Positions 7,911 to 17,269 are shown, counted from the first letter of the stretch. The stretch: DNA of 45,560 bases from Pollutibacter sp044353505 (GCA_044353505.1 JBILBU010000017.1:1-45560), one strand, 5' to 3'. Notes: generated from the letters alone by a model not told the origin. Numbers and translations: made by a program.

Positions 7911-8963
7911 TTAATTGACAGTCACTGCAAAACTTCCTGATTCTGTAATCTCTCCAATAGGCTGAATGTAGTCAGACAAACCATGATCCTGAAGAATTGA
8001 TGTCAATTCAGACAGACGCTCTCTTGCCACTGAAATAAGCAAGCCACCACTTGTTTGTGGGTCTGCCAATATTGATTTATACAGCTGTGCATTTACTGTA
8101 TCTTTTATTTCTACCTTATGACCGTAGCTATCCCAGTTTCTATTAGTTCCTCCAGGCACTGACCCTTTTTCAACATAATCTATTAGCATATCGCTGATCA
8201 GTGGAACTGAATTAAAATCCAGTGTTGCGGATAATCCACTACCCTCGGCCATTTCAATAAGGTGTCCGAGAAGTCCGAACCCAGTTACATCCGTCATCGC
8301 ATGAACGCCATCAAGTTTTGAAATCACTGCTCCAATTTTATTGAGCTTCATCATTTGATCTGCAGCAAGGGTTGCATCTTCACTTCTTAGTATTCCCTTT
8401 TTCTCTGCAGTGGTTAGAATTCCTACGCCAATACTTTTTGTGAGCAGTAGAAGATCCCCCTTTTTTGCAGTATTGTTTTGTTTCAAATGTTTTATGTCAA
8501 CCAACCCATTTACAGCCAACCCGAATATCGGCTCAGGAGAGTCGATGCTATGTCCACCTGCCAATGGTATTCCTGCTTCAATGCAAATGCTCTTGCTTCC
8601 TTCAATCACCATTCTTGCTACAAGTGGAGGTATTATATTAATGGGCCAGCCCAATATTGCTATTGCTAGCACTGGATTCCCGCCCATCGCATATACATCG
8701 CTAATTGCATTTGCAGAAGCAATTCTTCCAAAATTATAAGGATCATCCACAATGGGCATAAAGAAGTCCGTTGTAGATATCAATGCTGTACCATTTTTTA
8801 AATCGTATACAGCCGCATCGTCTTTACTGTGATTGCCCACAATAAGCCTATCGTTATCTGGCATGGTAAAGCTTGAATGAAGAATCTCATCAAGTATTTT
8901 CGGCGATATTTTACAGCCACATCCCGCACCATGTGAATACTGTGTCAATTTTATATTATCCAT
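7911..8963 (-). CDS. selD: Selenide, water dikinase
   Basis: SelD makes selenophosphate from selenide and ATP, the donor for all known selenium incorporation into tRNA and proteins. The 350-residue protein has the N-terminal 'HGAGCGCKISP' with Cys15 and Cys17; Cys17 is the catalytic position, so this is the Cys rather than the Sec form. 'TDFFMPIVDDPYNFGRIAS', 'DVYAMGGNP' and 'ADPQTSGGLL' are typical of the PurM-like fold. The ATG (8963) lies inside the 3' end of mnmH, an 8-base overlap, so the two genes are coupled. No selA, selB or selC is present in the window, which points to tRNA selenation as its local use. Confidence 0.97.
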   Translation of the reverse strand: MDNIKLTQYSHGAGCGCKISPKILDEILHSSFTMPDNDRLIVGNHSKDDAAVYDLKNGTALISTTDFFMPIVDDPYNFGRIASANAISDVYAMGGNPVLAIAILGWPINIIPPLVARMVIEGSKSICIEAGIPLAGGHSIDSPEPIFGLAVNGLVDIKHLKQNNTAKKGDLLLLTKSIGVGILTTAEKKGILRSEDATLAADQMMKLNKIGAVISKLDGVHAMTDVTGFGLLGHLIEMAEGSGLSATLDFNSVPLISDMLIDYVEKGSVPGGTNRNWDSYGHKVEIKDTVNAQLYKSILADPQTSGGLLISVARERLSELTSILQDHGLSDYIQPIGEITESGSFAVTVN

Positions 8964-10011
8964 ATTTTTGTTTTTTTATTTCTTCTGCATTTGAAAGATC
9001 ATTTACCGTTTGCAGCTTTATGATTTTTATTGTTGGCTTGGGCTCTGCTCTTTTATCGAGTCCTTTTTGATAATGCTTATCATAGTATTTTAAAAGAATT
9101 GAGAAACATCCTGCAATATTGTTATTATCAATTTCTTCAACTGCATTTTTTGTTTCCAAACCACCAAGCCTTTTTTGAATTCTTATTATTGCTTCCCGTA
9201 GTTCTACTTTATTCAATTGCCCATAAGTATGCACCAGGTATTTCAATCGCTCATCAAACGGAATATCAATAAATGCAATCGCGCTTTTTCTCATCAGCAA
9301 CCAGAAATCCTGTGGCACATTAACCGTTCCTATGCGCTGGCTCTCATCTTCAATCCATATTGGTTTTACGCCAAATGTTCTTTTTGTTTGATAAAGTTCG
9401 ACTGCCAGTTTATTCTCAAACATCTCTTGTGAAGGTTGTTTTGGCAAGCCAATATTTCCAAATGCAGATCCTTTGTGCCCTGCAAGTTGCTCTAGGTCAA
9501 TTGTTGGCTCCCCCATCGATTTAAGCGCCTCCAACACAATAGTCTTCCCAGAGCCAGTAAACCCACCAAGAATTTGTATACTTCTGTTATCTTTTGATTG
9601 TATGATGGTCCAGTTTCTAAACGCTTTGTATCCTCCAACCAATGTGTACACCTTGTACCCATAGAGGTCTAGCAACCACGCAACCCCAGCACTTCGCATT
9701 CCTCCACGCCAGCAGTGTACAAGGATTGTTTTATTGTCAGCGTTCTTTACTTTGATTATGTTTTCAACAAACACAATCATGTCCTTCATTTTTGGACCGA
9801 AATATTCTAGTCCTTTTTTAATTGCTTCTTCCCTTGATTGTTGCTTGTAAATGGTTCCTACTACCTTTCTTTCTTCATTGTTGAATAAGGGCAGGTTGAG
9901 TGCCTCTGGGATATGGGCATGCTCGTATTCAGCTTCGCTTCGTACATCCAGTACTGGATATCGTGCTGTTAATTCAACGAATTTTTCAATTGGAACTTTT
10001 TCTATTCCCAT
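8956..10011 (-). CDS. mnmH: tRNA 2-selenouridine synthase
   Basis: MnmH (SelU/YbbB) replaces sulfur by selenium in 2-thiouridine at tRNA wobble position 34, through a geranylated intermediate, using selenophosphate from SelD. The 351-residue protein has an N-terminal rhodanese domain with 'VLDVRSEAEYEHAHI' and active-site Cys100 in 'HCWRGGMRS'. A P-loop 'GGFTGSGKT' follows at about residues 149-157. Both domains and the total length match the family. It is upstream of selD in the same operon and overlaps it. It begins 16 bp after the rho stop, so rho, mnmH and selD may share a transcript. Confidence 0.96.
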   Translation of the reverse strand: MGIEKVPIEKFVELTARYPVLDVRSEAEYEHAHIPEALNLPLFNNEERKVVGTIYKQQSREEAIKKGLEYFGPKMKDMIVFVENIIKVKNADNKTILVHCWRGGMRSAGVAWLLDLYGYKVYTLVGGYKAFRNWTIIQSKDNRSIQILGGFTGSGKTIVLEALKSMGEPTIDLEQLAGHKGSAFGNIGLPKQPSQEMFENKLAVELYQTKRTFGVKPIWIEDESQRIGTVNVPQDFWLLMRKSAIAFIDIPFDERLKYLVHTYGQLNKVELREAIIRIQKRLGGLETKNAVEEIDNNNIAGCFSILLKYYDKHYQKGLDKRAEPKPTIKIIKLQTVNDLSNAEEIKKQKYG

Positions 10012-10027
10012 ATTGATCTACGTTGAT

Positions 10028-11638
10028 TTATTTGTTCATTGTAGTAAGGAACTCGGTGTTGTCTTTGGTTCCCTTCATTTGTTTCATCAACAAAGACATT
10101 GCTTCTTCACTATTCATGTCTGCCAGGTGATTTCTAATGATCCACATGCGCTGAAGCGTTTCTTTATCCAACAACAGATCTTCTCTTCTTGTTGATGATG
10201 CTGTAAGGTCTATTGCAGGGAAAACACGCCTATTTGCCAGACGCCTATCAAGAACAAGTTCCATGTTACCAGTACCTTTGAATTCTTCAAAGATTACTTC
10301 ATCCATTTTGCTTCCTGTTTCTATCAATGCAGTTGCTAGTATGGTAAGCGAACCTCCATTTTCTATTTTTCTTGCAGCACCAAAGAACTGTTTTGGTTTC
10401 TGCATTGCGTTAGCTTCTACACCACCGGAGAGTACTTTTCCTGATGACGGTGCAACTGTATTGTGTGCCCTTGCCAAACGCGTTATTGAATCTAGAAGTA
10501 TGACAACGTCGTGCCCACACTCTACCAATCTTTTTGCTTTTTGTAATGCCATGGCCGACACCTTCACGTGTTTTTCTGCTGGCTCATCAAATGTGGATGC
10601 CAAAACCTCTGCATTTACACTCCTTTCCATGTCTGTAACTTCCTCTGGACGCTCATCGATCAACACCACCATCAAGTAGCATTCAGGGTGGTTTGTAGCG
10701 ATCGCATTAGCAACCTCTTTGAGCAACATGGTTTTTCCCACTTTTGGTTGAGCAACAATCAATCCCCTTTGTCCTTTACCAAGTGGAGTGAATAGGTCCA
10801 TCATCCTGGTTGAGTAATTATCCTGTTTTGTATACAGATTGAATTTCTCAAATGGAAACAATGGAGTCAGGTAGTCATACGGAACCCTGTCACGCACCTC
10901 TTCCGGTAGCCTTCCGTTAACTGTATCTACCTTTAAAAGCGCAAAATATTTTTCTCCTTCTTTTGGAGGCCTAACAGTACCTACGATGGTATCACCAGTT
11001 TTAATCCCAAATAATTTTATTTGCGAGGGCGATACGTATACATCATCAGGAGATGAAAGATAATTATAGTCACTGCTTCTTAAGAATCCATATCCATCAG
11101 GCATCATTTCAAGAACACCCTCACCCGTAATTACTCCATCGAATTCTACATTAAATGCCGGCTCTTTTTTTAGGAAGAGTTGCTTTGTTGCTATTTCTTC
11201 TTGCAGGTCACTATTCTCTGGTGCCTGTGTTTCATTGCCATCTGGCTCTACCGATAGTGCTGCCTCACGAGCTATGGAACTATTGTTGGTAATCTCCTCA
11301 GTTTCTTCAACGACTTCAGTCTTGGGCTTTTTAGCAATTTTTTTCTCTATCTTTTTTTCAACCTTTACTTCTTGCTCAACATTTGTTTCTGGATCATTTT
11401 CCACAATGGCCTCCTCAGTGCCTGCCGATGTAGTAGTTTTTACTATGCGCTTTTTCTTTGGTGCCTTTTCTTCCTTGGCATCAGCTTTTGGGCCACTATT
11501 CAATACAGCCTGCTTGTCCAATATCTTATAGATAAGGTCCTGCTTGGCTAATTTTTTAGCACCGGTAATTTTTAGTTGATCTGCAATGTCTAGTAATTCG
11601 GGAACAAGCATGTCGCTCAGCTGAAGAATGTCGTACAT
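10028..11638 (-). CDS. rho: Transcription termination factor Rho
   Basis: Rho is the hexameric RNA helicase that ends transcription of untranslated RNA. The 536-residue protein has a Rho-N helical domain (about residues 1-45). A highly charged insert (about 55-160) rich in K, E, T and P, with runs like 'KVEKKIEKKIAKKPKT', comes next. The primary RNA-binding domain contains 'MPDGYGFLRS' near residue 177. Walker A 'AQPKVGKT' is near 296, Walker B 'VVILLDSITRLAR' near 380, and the Q/R-loop region 'QKPKQFFGAARK' near 415. The insert is typical of Bacteroidota and Actinobacteria and probably binds extra RNA. E. coli Rho is about 419 residues. Confidence 0.97.
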   Translation of the reverse strand: MYDILQLSDMLVPELLDIADQLKITGAKKLAKQDLIYKILDKQAVLNSGPKADAKEEKAPKKKRIVKTTTSAGTEEAIVENDPETNVEQEVKVEKKIEKKIAKKPKTEVVEETEEITNNSSIAREAALSVEPDGNETQAPENSDLQEEIATKQLFLKKEPAFNVEFDGVITGEGVLEMMPDGYGFLRSSDYNYLSSPDDVYVSPSQIKLFGIKTGDTIVGTVRPPKEGEKYFALLKVDTVNGRLPEEVRDRVPYDYLTPLFPFEKFNLYTKQDNYSTRMMDLFTPLGKGQRGLIVAQPKVGKTMLLKEVANAIATNHPECYLMVVLIDERPEEVTDMERSVNAEVLASTFDEPAEKHVKVSAMALQKAKRLVECGHDVVILLDSITRLARAHNTVAPSSGKVLSGGVEANAMQKPKQFFGAARKIENGGSLTILATALIETGSKMDEVIFEEFKGTGNMELVLDRRLANRRVFPAIDLTASSTRREDLLLDKETLQRMWIIRNHLADMNSEEAMSLLMKQMKGTKDNTEFLTTMNK

Positions 11639-11860
11639 AATGTCGATTTGATAACTACCCTTAGAGGTAAGAGTTTCTTGTGAAGTGTTCTAAAATGTGT
11701 TGAGGAAAAAATGGAAGGAGATAAAATCTGAACTATACTGCTCCTGTATCCTTTAGCAATGTTACAGCTTTTTTATATTTCAAAAAAATTATTGGATTTC
11801 TTTCTATTTTAAAGTAATCCTTGCCCATGTCTGTTTTTCTGCTCATCCCTTCTATTTTCC

Positions 11861-11868
11861 TACCTTTG
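11861..11868 (+). promoter_or_regulatory. Bacteroidota -7 promoter element for asnS
   Basis: TACCTTTG matches TAnnTTTG exactly, 18 bp before the ATG at 11887. It lies inside the in-frame upstream extension that begins at 11821, so that extension could not be translated from this promoter. This supports the start at 11887. No clear TTG-type -33 element is seen. Confidence 0.5.
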
Positions 11869-11886
11869 CTGCTTCAAATTAGCCCC

Positions 11887-13323
11887 ATGTTTAATAAACG
11901 CATAAAGATTAAAGAACTACTACTTCAGTTACCTGGTCAGCATGATATTATTGTGATGGGCTGGGTGCGGACCTTTCGTAATACCCAGTTCATTGCACTT
12001 AACGATGGTTCCACCAACACAAACTTGCAAATAGTAGCCGAGCTTGGGCGTTTTGATGATGATTTATTGAAGCGCATCACGACCAGTGCCGCTCTCAAGG
12101 TTACTGGAGAATTGGTGGCTTCTCAGGGAAAGGGCCAAACAGTTGAATTAAAGGCTAGCCATATCGAGATTCTTGGTGACTCAGACGCTGAAAAATATCC
12201 ACTTCAGCCTAAAAAGCATAGTCTTGAGTTCTTGAGGGAAATTGCCCACCTGCGGTTTAGAACCAACACTTTTGCTTCAATTTTTCGTCTTCGTCATGCC
12301 CTTGCCTTTGCGATTCATAGTTTTTTCCATGATAAGGGTTTTCTTTATATGCACACCCCCATTATCACCGCCAGCGATGCAGAAGGTGCTGGTGAAATGT
12401 TTCGTGTAACAACACTGCCGTTCGATCAGCCTCCCCGAACCGACGATGGGGCCATTGATTTTAGTCAGGATTTTTTTGGTAAGAGCACCAACCTCACCGT
12501 CAGCGGTCAGCTTGAAGGTGAGCTGGCCGCTACAGCATTTGGTGACATTTATACGTTCGGACCCACGTTTAGGGCAGAAAATTCCAACACCACCAGGCAT
12601 CTTGCAGAGTTTTGGATGATAGAACCCGAAATGGCATTTCATGACCTTGAAGACAACATGAATCTCGCTGAATCCTTCATGAAATCAATTATCCGGTTTG
12701 TCATGGATAACAATATGGAAGACCTTTTGTTTCTCGACCAGCGTCTTTTGGAAGAAGAGAAACAATTGCCCGCCGATAAGCGAAGCGAGCTTGGTTTACT
12801 GGATAAATTGAAGATGGTTGTCAACAATGACTTCGAGCGCATTACGTATACTGATGCCATCAATATTTTGCTCGAATCACCGGCCTACAAGAAAAAGAAA
12901 TTTCAATATGAAGTGAAGTGGGGTATTGATATGCAAAGTGAACACGAGCGCTACCTTGTTGAGAAACATTTTAAAAAGCCTGTTATCGTTACCAATTATC
13001 CAAAAGACATTAAGGCATTTTATATGCGCCAAAACGATGATGGTAAAACGGTTGCAGCCATGGATATTCTCGCGCCTGGTATTGGTGAGATCGTTGGAGG
13101 TTCACAACGGGAAGAGCGTTTCGATTTGCTCACCCAACGCATGCGCGACATGCATATTTCTGAGGAAGAATTGTGGTGGTATTTAGATACACGACGTTTT
13201 GGAACAGTTCCACATGCTGGTTTTGGTCTAGGCTTTGAGCGCATGGTACTATTCGTTACTGGCATGACCAATATTCGAGATGTTATTGCCTTTCCTCGCG
13301 CACCTAAGACGGCTGAGTTTTAG
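11887..13323 (+). CDS. asnS: Asparaginyl-tRNA synthetase
   Basis: This class II synthetase charges tRNA-Asn with asparagine. From ATG 11887 the protein has 478 residues. The N-terminal OB-fold anticodon-binding domain shows 'VMGWVRTFRNTQFIALNDGS' near residue 23. Motif 2 'FRAENSNTTRHLAEFWMIEP' lies near residue 229 and motif 3 'GFGLGFERMVLF' near residue 445. The AENSNT and AEFWMIEPE wording separates AsnRS from AspRS. The start was moved from 11821 because the upstream extension is hydrophobic, unlike the family, and contains the promoter. The last 20 bases overlap the convergent universal stress protein gene. Confidence 0.96.
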   Translation: MFNKRIKIKELLLQLPGQHDIIVMGWVRTFRNTQFIALNDGSTNTNLQIVAELGRFDDDLLKRITTSAALKVTGELVASQGKGQTVELKASHIEILGDSDAEKYPLQPKKHSLEFLREIAHLRFRTNTFASIFRLRHALAFAIHSFFHDKGFLYMHTPIITASDAEGAGEMFRVTTLPFDQPPRTDDGAIDFSQDFFGKSTNLTVSGQLEGELAATAFGDIYTFGPTFRAENSNTTRHLAEFWMIEPEMAFHDLEDNMNLAESFMKSIIRFVMDNNMEDLLFLDQRLLEEEKQLPADKRSELGLLDKLKMVVNNDFERITYTDAINILLESPAYKKKKFQYEVKWGIDMQSEHERYLVEKHFKKPVIVTNYPKDIKAFYMRQNDDGKTVAAMDILAPGIGEIVGGSQREERFDLLTQRMRDMHISEEELWWYLDTRRFGTVPHAGFGLGFERMVLFVTGMTNIRDVIAFPRAPKTAEF

Positions 13324-14164
13324 CGGCTTCCTCATGCACTTCTTGATGTATGCACATCATCGGAATTTTTGTTTGATGAATAAGTTCTCTTGTTGTACTT
13401 TTTTCAAACAACCGTTCTAGTACGCTGTGCTTCTTGGGTAGTGTAATGATCAGATCAATATTATTCTTCTCTGCAAACTCACTTATCCCTTCATCCACTT
13501 CCTTATTTTCTATAAAGTCAAACACTGGATTTAATCCACTTAGCATCGATTCCAGATTCATTATTTCCTCTGGTGTGTAAGGTGTAAAATGCTGTTGTTT
13601 GTAATCTACATTCAGCACATGAAGATCTGCATTAAAAAAACCCACTAAGCTTCGAATATGTTCTACAGGCGTACTGTCTACTACCTCTCTTAGGTCTGAG
13701 CTTAGTCCAACCTTTTTGAAGGGTTTGAATGTTGCTCCTGGTGGTATGATAAAGACCGGTACTCCCAAGTGTTTAATTACAGATAGGGTATTGCTTCCTA
13801 AAAAAAATCTTCCAACCCCAGTAACGCCCCTTGTTCCCATAACAATTGCATACGGGTGTAGGATATTGCTTAGCTTTTGTAGCTCATCGGTTACATCACC
13901 TAATCTGCTTTCTGTATATACCTGAATGTTGTTTCCCGTGATTGTTTTAATATTCTGTTTCAATTCCGCTAGCTTGTCTTCACTTATTTTTCTTATTTCG
14001 TCAAGTGAAATGTTTACAAGGGGTACTTCTGAATAGCTGATCGGCAACTGGAAAACATTTACCAGCATTAAGTTGGCCCCCATGGCCCTTGCCATCTCTA
14101 TTCCGTATCTAACTGAATTGTCTGCCAGTGGTGAAAAGTCCGTCGGGGCAATTATCAATTTCAT
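13304..14164 (-). CDS. Universal stress protein with two Usp domains
   Basis: The 286-residue protein has a complete first Usp domain: 'MKLIIAPTDFSPLADNSVRY' at the N terminus and the nucleotide-loop motif 'GTRGVTGVGRFFLGSNT' near residue 130. The second domain (about residues 150-280) keeps the fold pattern ('IDLIITLPKKHSVLERLFEK') but lacks the GxxG loop, so it probably does not bind ATP. Tandem Usp proteins with one degenerate half are common in Bacteroidota. Their role in stress survival is known only in general terms. The gene ends within the last 20 bases of asnS on the other strand. Confidence 0.88.
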   Translation of the reverse strand: MKLIIAPTDFSPLADNSVRYGIEMARAMGANLMLVNVFQLPISYSEVPLVNISLDEIRKISEDKLAELKQNIKTITGNNIQVYTESRLGDVTDELQKLSNILHPYAIVMGTRGVTGVGRFFLGSNTLSVIKHLGVPVFIIPPGATFKPFKKVGLSSDLREVVDSTPVEHIRSLVGFFNADLHVLNVDYKQQHFTPYTPEEIMNLESMLSGLNPVFDFIENKEVDEGISEFAEKNNIDLIITLPKKHSVLERLFEKSTTRELIHQTKIPMMCIHQEVHEEAAKTQPS

Positions 14165-14226
14165 TGTTGGTTTTTTTCAAACCTACTCTAATCATTTTTT
14201 GAAATCGATGATTCTAGTTCTTTCTG

Positions 14227-15276
14227 CTACTGATTACCGTCAGCTTTTGAATTAAATAAATTAATTCTTCGCGAAACATCTTTTCTTATATCTACATAAA
14301 AGAGATTGATATCTCCTGCGTGATAATTCTTATTAAGGTACAAAAATGATCCGGGGAATTTCGGATGTGAAATCCATAATGCACTTCCCTCTTTTTGTGT
14401 TGTTTGTGTATTTGGATATACTTTATTGAGGTTATAGAGTACGGCCCCATTATGTTCCTCCTTTTCTACCAATTCATTACCCACTCTCCAGTTTACCGGA
14501 TTGACTACGGCCACGGTCGTATCCACTCTATTGGCCCAATCATCTGTGTAGTCTTTTCGAAAAGTTCTCCAACTCACAAAACATCCTGTTTCAGAGCTAT
14601 CTGCACAGACCCGAATATTTTCATATTCATCTTTTTTCACAACCATTCCAACTAAATAGGCACAGACCAATTGATTTGACAACTCCTTTCCATCAAACAT
14701 TTCTTTGAGTAACCGTTTAGTATGTGTAGTTCCTTGGCTGTGTGACGCAACCACAATTGGCCTCCCATTATTTTCATTTCTTAGATAGTAAGTAAAGGCC
14801 TCTTTGACATCTTGATAAGCAATTTCAAATGCTGCAGCTCTCATCACACTATCTGGTTCTTTATACATATTAATATGTGCCTGCCTATACCTTGGTGCAA
14901 ATACTCTTGCACTTTCATTAAATGCTGAAGCCTGATATATAATCGAACTATAATCTGTTTTGTAGTTGATGATTGAATCATCAATTCTTGCATTACTTAT
15001 TCCCGCCTCTTTCATGTCGGTGTAGGTTGTTGGATGCACAAAAAAGACATCTGCTTCTTTAACTATGGAGTTGTTTTTCAGGGGAAGTGGAACTGTATCA
15101 GACGGGTCCCATTTATTTGGATGAGCTGCCCAATATTCTAGTTTGCTATAGTCCGGTTTCCCTGTACCACTTTTAAAATTTGCTTCCCCTGAGTAAAAAC
15201 TCATTTTAGGCGAACAGGAGTGAACCATTAGTATTAGAAATGTGCATTTTAATACATTTTTCAATTTGCAGTTCAT
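14227..15276 (-). CDS. DUF3089 lipoprotein, predicted alpha/beta hydrolase
   Basis: The 349-residue protein starts with a signal peptide ending in the lipobox MVHSC (Cys21), so it is probably anchored in the envelope. The mature region shows the DUF3089 pattern 'ADVFFVHPTTYTD' near residue 74, 'RVFAPRYRQAHI' near 127 and the nucleophile elbow 'VASHSQGT' near 177, where Ser in S-Q-G is the probable nucleophile. The family is related to lipases and esterases but has no established substrate. It is transcribed divergently from chrA over a 106-bp spacer that carries its promoter element. Confidence 0.85.
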   Translation of the reverse strand: MNCKLKNVLKCTFLILMVHSCSPKMSFYSGEANFKSGTGKPDYSKLEYWAAHPNKWDPSDTVPLPLKNNSIVKEADVFFVHPTTYTDMKEAGISNARIDDSIINYKTDYSSIIYQASAFNESARVFAPRYRQAHINMYKEPDSVMRAAAFEIAYQDVKEAFTYYLRNENNGRPIVVASHSQGTTHTKRLLKEMFDGKELSNQLVCAYLVGMVVKKDEYENIRVCADSSETGCFVSWRTFRKDYTDDWANRVDTTVAVVNPVNWRVGNELVEKEEHNGAVLYNLNKVYPNTQTTQKEGSALWISHPKFPGSFLYLNKNYHAGDINLFYVDIRKDVSRRINLFNSKADGNQ

Positions 15277-15321
15277 TTTCGTAATTGTAAATTCAACATT
15301 ATGTTTCTTATTTTTACACTA

Positions 15322-15329
15322 CAAAGTTA
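15322..15329 (-). promoter_or_regulatory. Bacteroidota -7 promoter element for the DUF3089 gene
   Basis: The minus strand reads TAACTTTG, an exact TAnnTTTG match, 45 bp before the ATG at 15276. A -33 partner is not obvious. Confidence 0.4.
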
Positions 15330-15382
15330 AGTAGCTCATCGCAGACCAGTTTATTTACTTATGCTTTTATAAATGTTAATCT

Positions 15383-16681
15383 TTGGTAGACAAACAATAC
15401 TTCCCTTTTCTTCGTGCAGTTTTTTTTCATAGTTTATCTGCATTTGGTGGTCCACAGGGACATCTGGGGATGATGATTAAAACCTTTGTTGATAAGCGAA
15501 AAGACATCACCCACCAGGAACTTATCGATATCAATGTTTTTTGCCAACTATTGCCTGGGGCTACCTCTACCCAAACACTAACATTGATAGGATATAAGAA
15601 AGGGGGACTTCGGCTATCAATTCTGACCTTACTGATCTGGATTTTTCCAGCAGTTCTCTGCATGTCACTACTCTCTCTTTTCCTGTCTCATTCAGGCAAT
15701 TCCTTTACTTCCATCTTTAAATATATTCGGCCTATGGCTCTTGGGTTTTTGGCCTTTGCGGTTACCCGAACGTTGCCATTAATTAAGACTACCTCCTTGC
15801 GTCTGCTCATGTTTTTTTGTGCAATCGTTACCTATTTCTTTTTTAAATCTCCCTGGGTTTTTCCTATTGTGATTATTTTAGGTGGACTAGCCGGTAACTT
15901 TCTTAATTCCAACTCGGATATTTCAATTCCGTGGACCAAGCGAAAGCTGCAGTGGTTTCCATTGTTTCTTTTTGTATTGGTTTTTAGCTCTAGCGCCTTA
16001 CTCTCAGAAACGGCAAGAAAGCAAGACTGGCCAAATCGGACTCCCTATAACTTGTTTGAAAACATGTTTCGCTTTGGAAGTTTTGTTTTTGGTGGTGGGG
16101 ATGTTCTAATTCCCGTTATGTACGAACAATATGTAGTACGCCCTGAAACCAATAGAATCAAAGAGACCAACCAAAATGTCATTAAAGTTGATCGGGAATC
16201 TTTTCTTACTGCCGCCGGAATCGTTAGGGCTATTCCTGGTCCCTTGTTTTCCATTACTTCTTTTGTAGGCGGTATGTCTATGAAGAATAGTGGGGTGGGT
16301 GGGCAAGTTCTTGGTTGTATTTTGGCTGCGGCGGGAATTTTTTTACCCAGCTTCCTTCTTGTCCTTTTCTTTTTCCCACTATGGGAAAACCTACATCGTT
16401 TTAAAGCACTTCATCGATTCATGCAAGGTGTGAATGCCGCCGTTGTTGCCATTATGCTCTCCAGTATAATTTTCTTAACCAAGGATACTGTTATGCCATT
16501 CATCGGCAGACCCCCATTTGAGGCTATTGTATTTTTCTCTATACTAATTGCCACTGCCGCTCTATTGCTTTTCACCCGCATTGCCGCACCATTCATTGCT
16601 ATAGGCTGTCTTCTGCTTGGCTCGATTGAAAGCTTTGGCCTGCATTGGCTGGCCAACATTTTTCATTTTAACTATTTATAA
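15383..16681 (+). CDS. chrA: Chromate-transporter (ChrA) family membrane protein
   Basis: The 432-residue protein has two homologous CHR halves, as in long ChrA proteins. The first half has 'FFHSLSAFGGPQGHLG' and 'CQLLPGATSTQTLTLIGYKK'. The second has 'FRFGSFVFGGGDVLIPVMYE' and 'AIPGPLFSITSFVGGM'. About ten hydrophobic segments are visible. ChrA exports chromate by proton antiport in characterised species; natural substrates in others are uncertain. Translation must start at TTG 15383: an in-frame TAA lies just upstream, and the first internal ATG would remove the conserved FGGP motif. Its 3' end overlaps the convergent nadD gene by 10 bases. Confidence 0.9.
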   Translation: MVDKQYFPFLRAVFFHSLSAFGGPQGHLGMMIKTFVDKRKDITHQELIDINVFCQLLPGATSTQTLTLIGYKKGGLRLSILTLLIWIFPAVLCMSLLSLFLSHSGNSFTSIFKYIRPMALGFLAFAVTRTLPLIKTTSLRLLMFFCAIVTYFFFKSPWVFPIVIILGGLAGNFLNSNSDISIPWTKRKLQWFPLFLFVLVFSSSALLSETARKQDWPNRTPYNLFENMFRFGSFVFGGGDVLIPVMYEQYVVRPETNRIKETNQNVIKVDRESFLTAAGIVRAIPGPLFSITSFVGGMSMKNSGVGGQVLGCILAAAGIFLPSFLLVLFFFPLWENLHRFKALHRFMQGVNAAVVAIMLSSIIFLTKDTVMPFIGRPPFEAIVFFSILIATAALLLFTRIAAPFIAIGCLLLGSIESFGLHWLANIFHFNYL

Positions 16682-17244
16682 TAACCTGCTTTAAGGACCT
16701 CTTCATTTACTGAATCCGGCACATAGTAACGAATCGATTTTTTTTCTTTGATCATTTTTCTTAACATGGACGATGATATTTCCAGCAATGGTGCCTTGGT
16801 CCTTATTATATTTTCGTTCTCTAGCTGCCCATTCAATTCAAAGCCGGGCCTGTCATATACATAGATGCAATATCTTTTTAAAATAAGCTCCCCGCTTTTC
16901 CATTTCTTTATATTCTGTAGACTGTCTGACCCCATGATGATACTAAATTCATAGCTAGGATACTTCTCTTCTAAATAGGCCAATGTGTTAATTGTATACG
17001 ACGGCTTTGGCAGACCAAATTCGATATCCACTGCTTTTATGTGTTGCTCTCCCTCTATTGCAAGCTGCATCAAGTATAGCCTGTGGTATTCGTTCAGTAA
17101 ATGTTGATTTTGTTTGAATGGATTTTGAGGGGACAACACCATCCATATTTGATTCAATTCAGAATGTTCCAATATATAGTTTGCAATGATCAGATGGCCA
17201 TTGTGAACGGGATTAAACGATCCGAAAAATAACCCAACTTTCAT
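16672..17244 (-). CDS. nadD: Nicotinate-nucleotide adenylyltransferase
   Basis: NadD adenylates nicotinate mononucleotide to deamido-NAD, the step after quinolinate has been converted to NaMN. The 190-residue product has the nucleotidyltransferase motif 'GLFFGSFNPVHNGH' at residues 4-17 (H-x-G-H). It also has 'MGSDSLQNIKKW' near residue 105 and the C-terminal 'SSSMLRKMIKE' in place of the usual ISSTxIR. The length is normal. The gene lies 25 bp downstream of feoA on the same strand and overlaps the end of chrA. Together with nadA it gives two steps of one pathway in the window. Confidence 0.95.
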   Translation of the reverse strand: MKVGLFFGSFNPVHNGHLIIANYILEHSELNQIWMVLSPQNPFKQNQHLLNEYHRLYLMQLAIEGEQHIKAVDIEFGLPKPSYTINTLAYLEEKYPSYEFSIIMGSDSLQNIKKWKSGELILKRYCIYVYDRPGFELNGQLENENIIRTKAPLLEISSSMLRKMIKEKKSIRYYVPDSVNEEVLKAGYYK

Positions 17245-17269
17245 AAGTATATGAAAATCAATTTGTTAT

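Noticed and set aside
7911..10011. Selenoprotein genes with in-frame UGA near selD
   Set aside because: selD has Cys at the active site and no neighbouring gene is interrupted by UGA.
10565..10570. CACGTG core inside rho as a third parS
   Set aside because: The flanking arms do not match the parS consensus. The CACGTG at 44023-44028 fails in the same way.
11821..11886. Longer N terminus for asnS
   Set aside because: The extension is hydrophobic, not typical of AsnRS, and contains the TACCTTTG promoter element.
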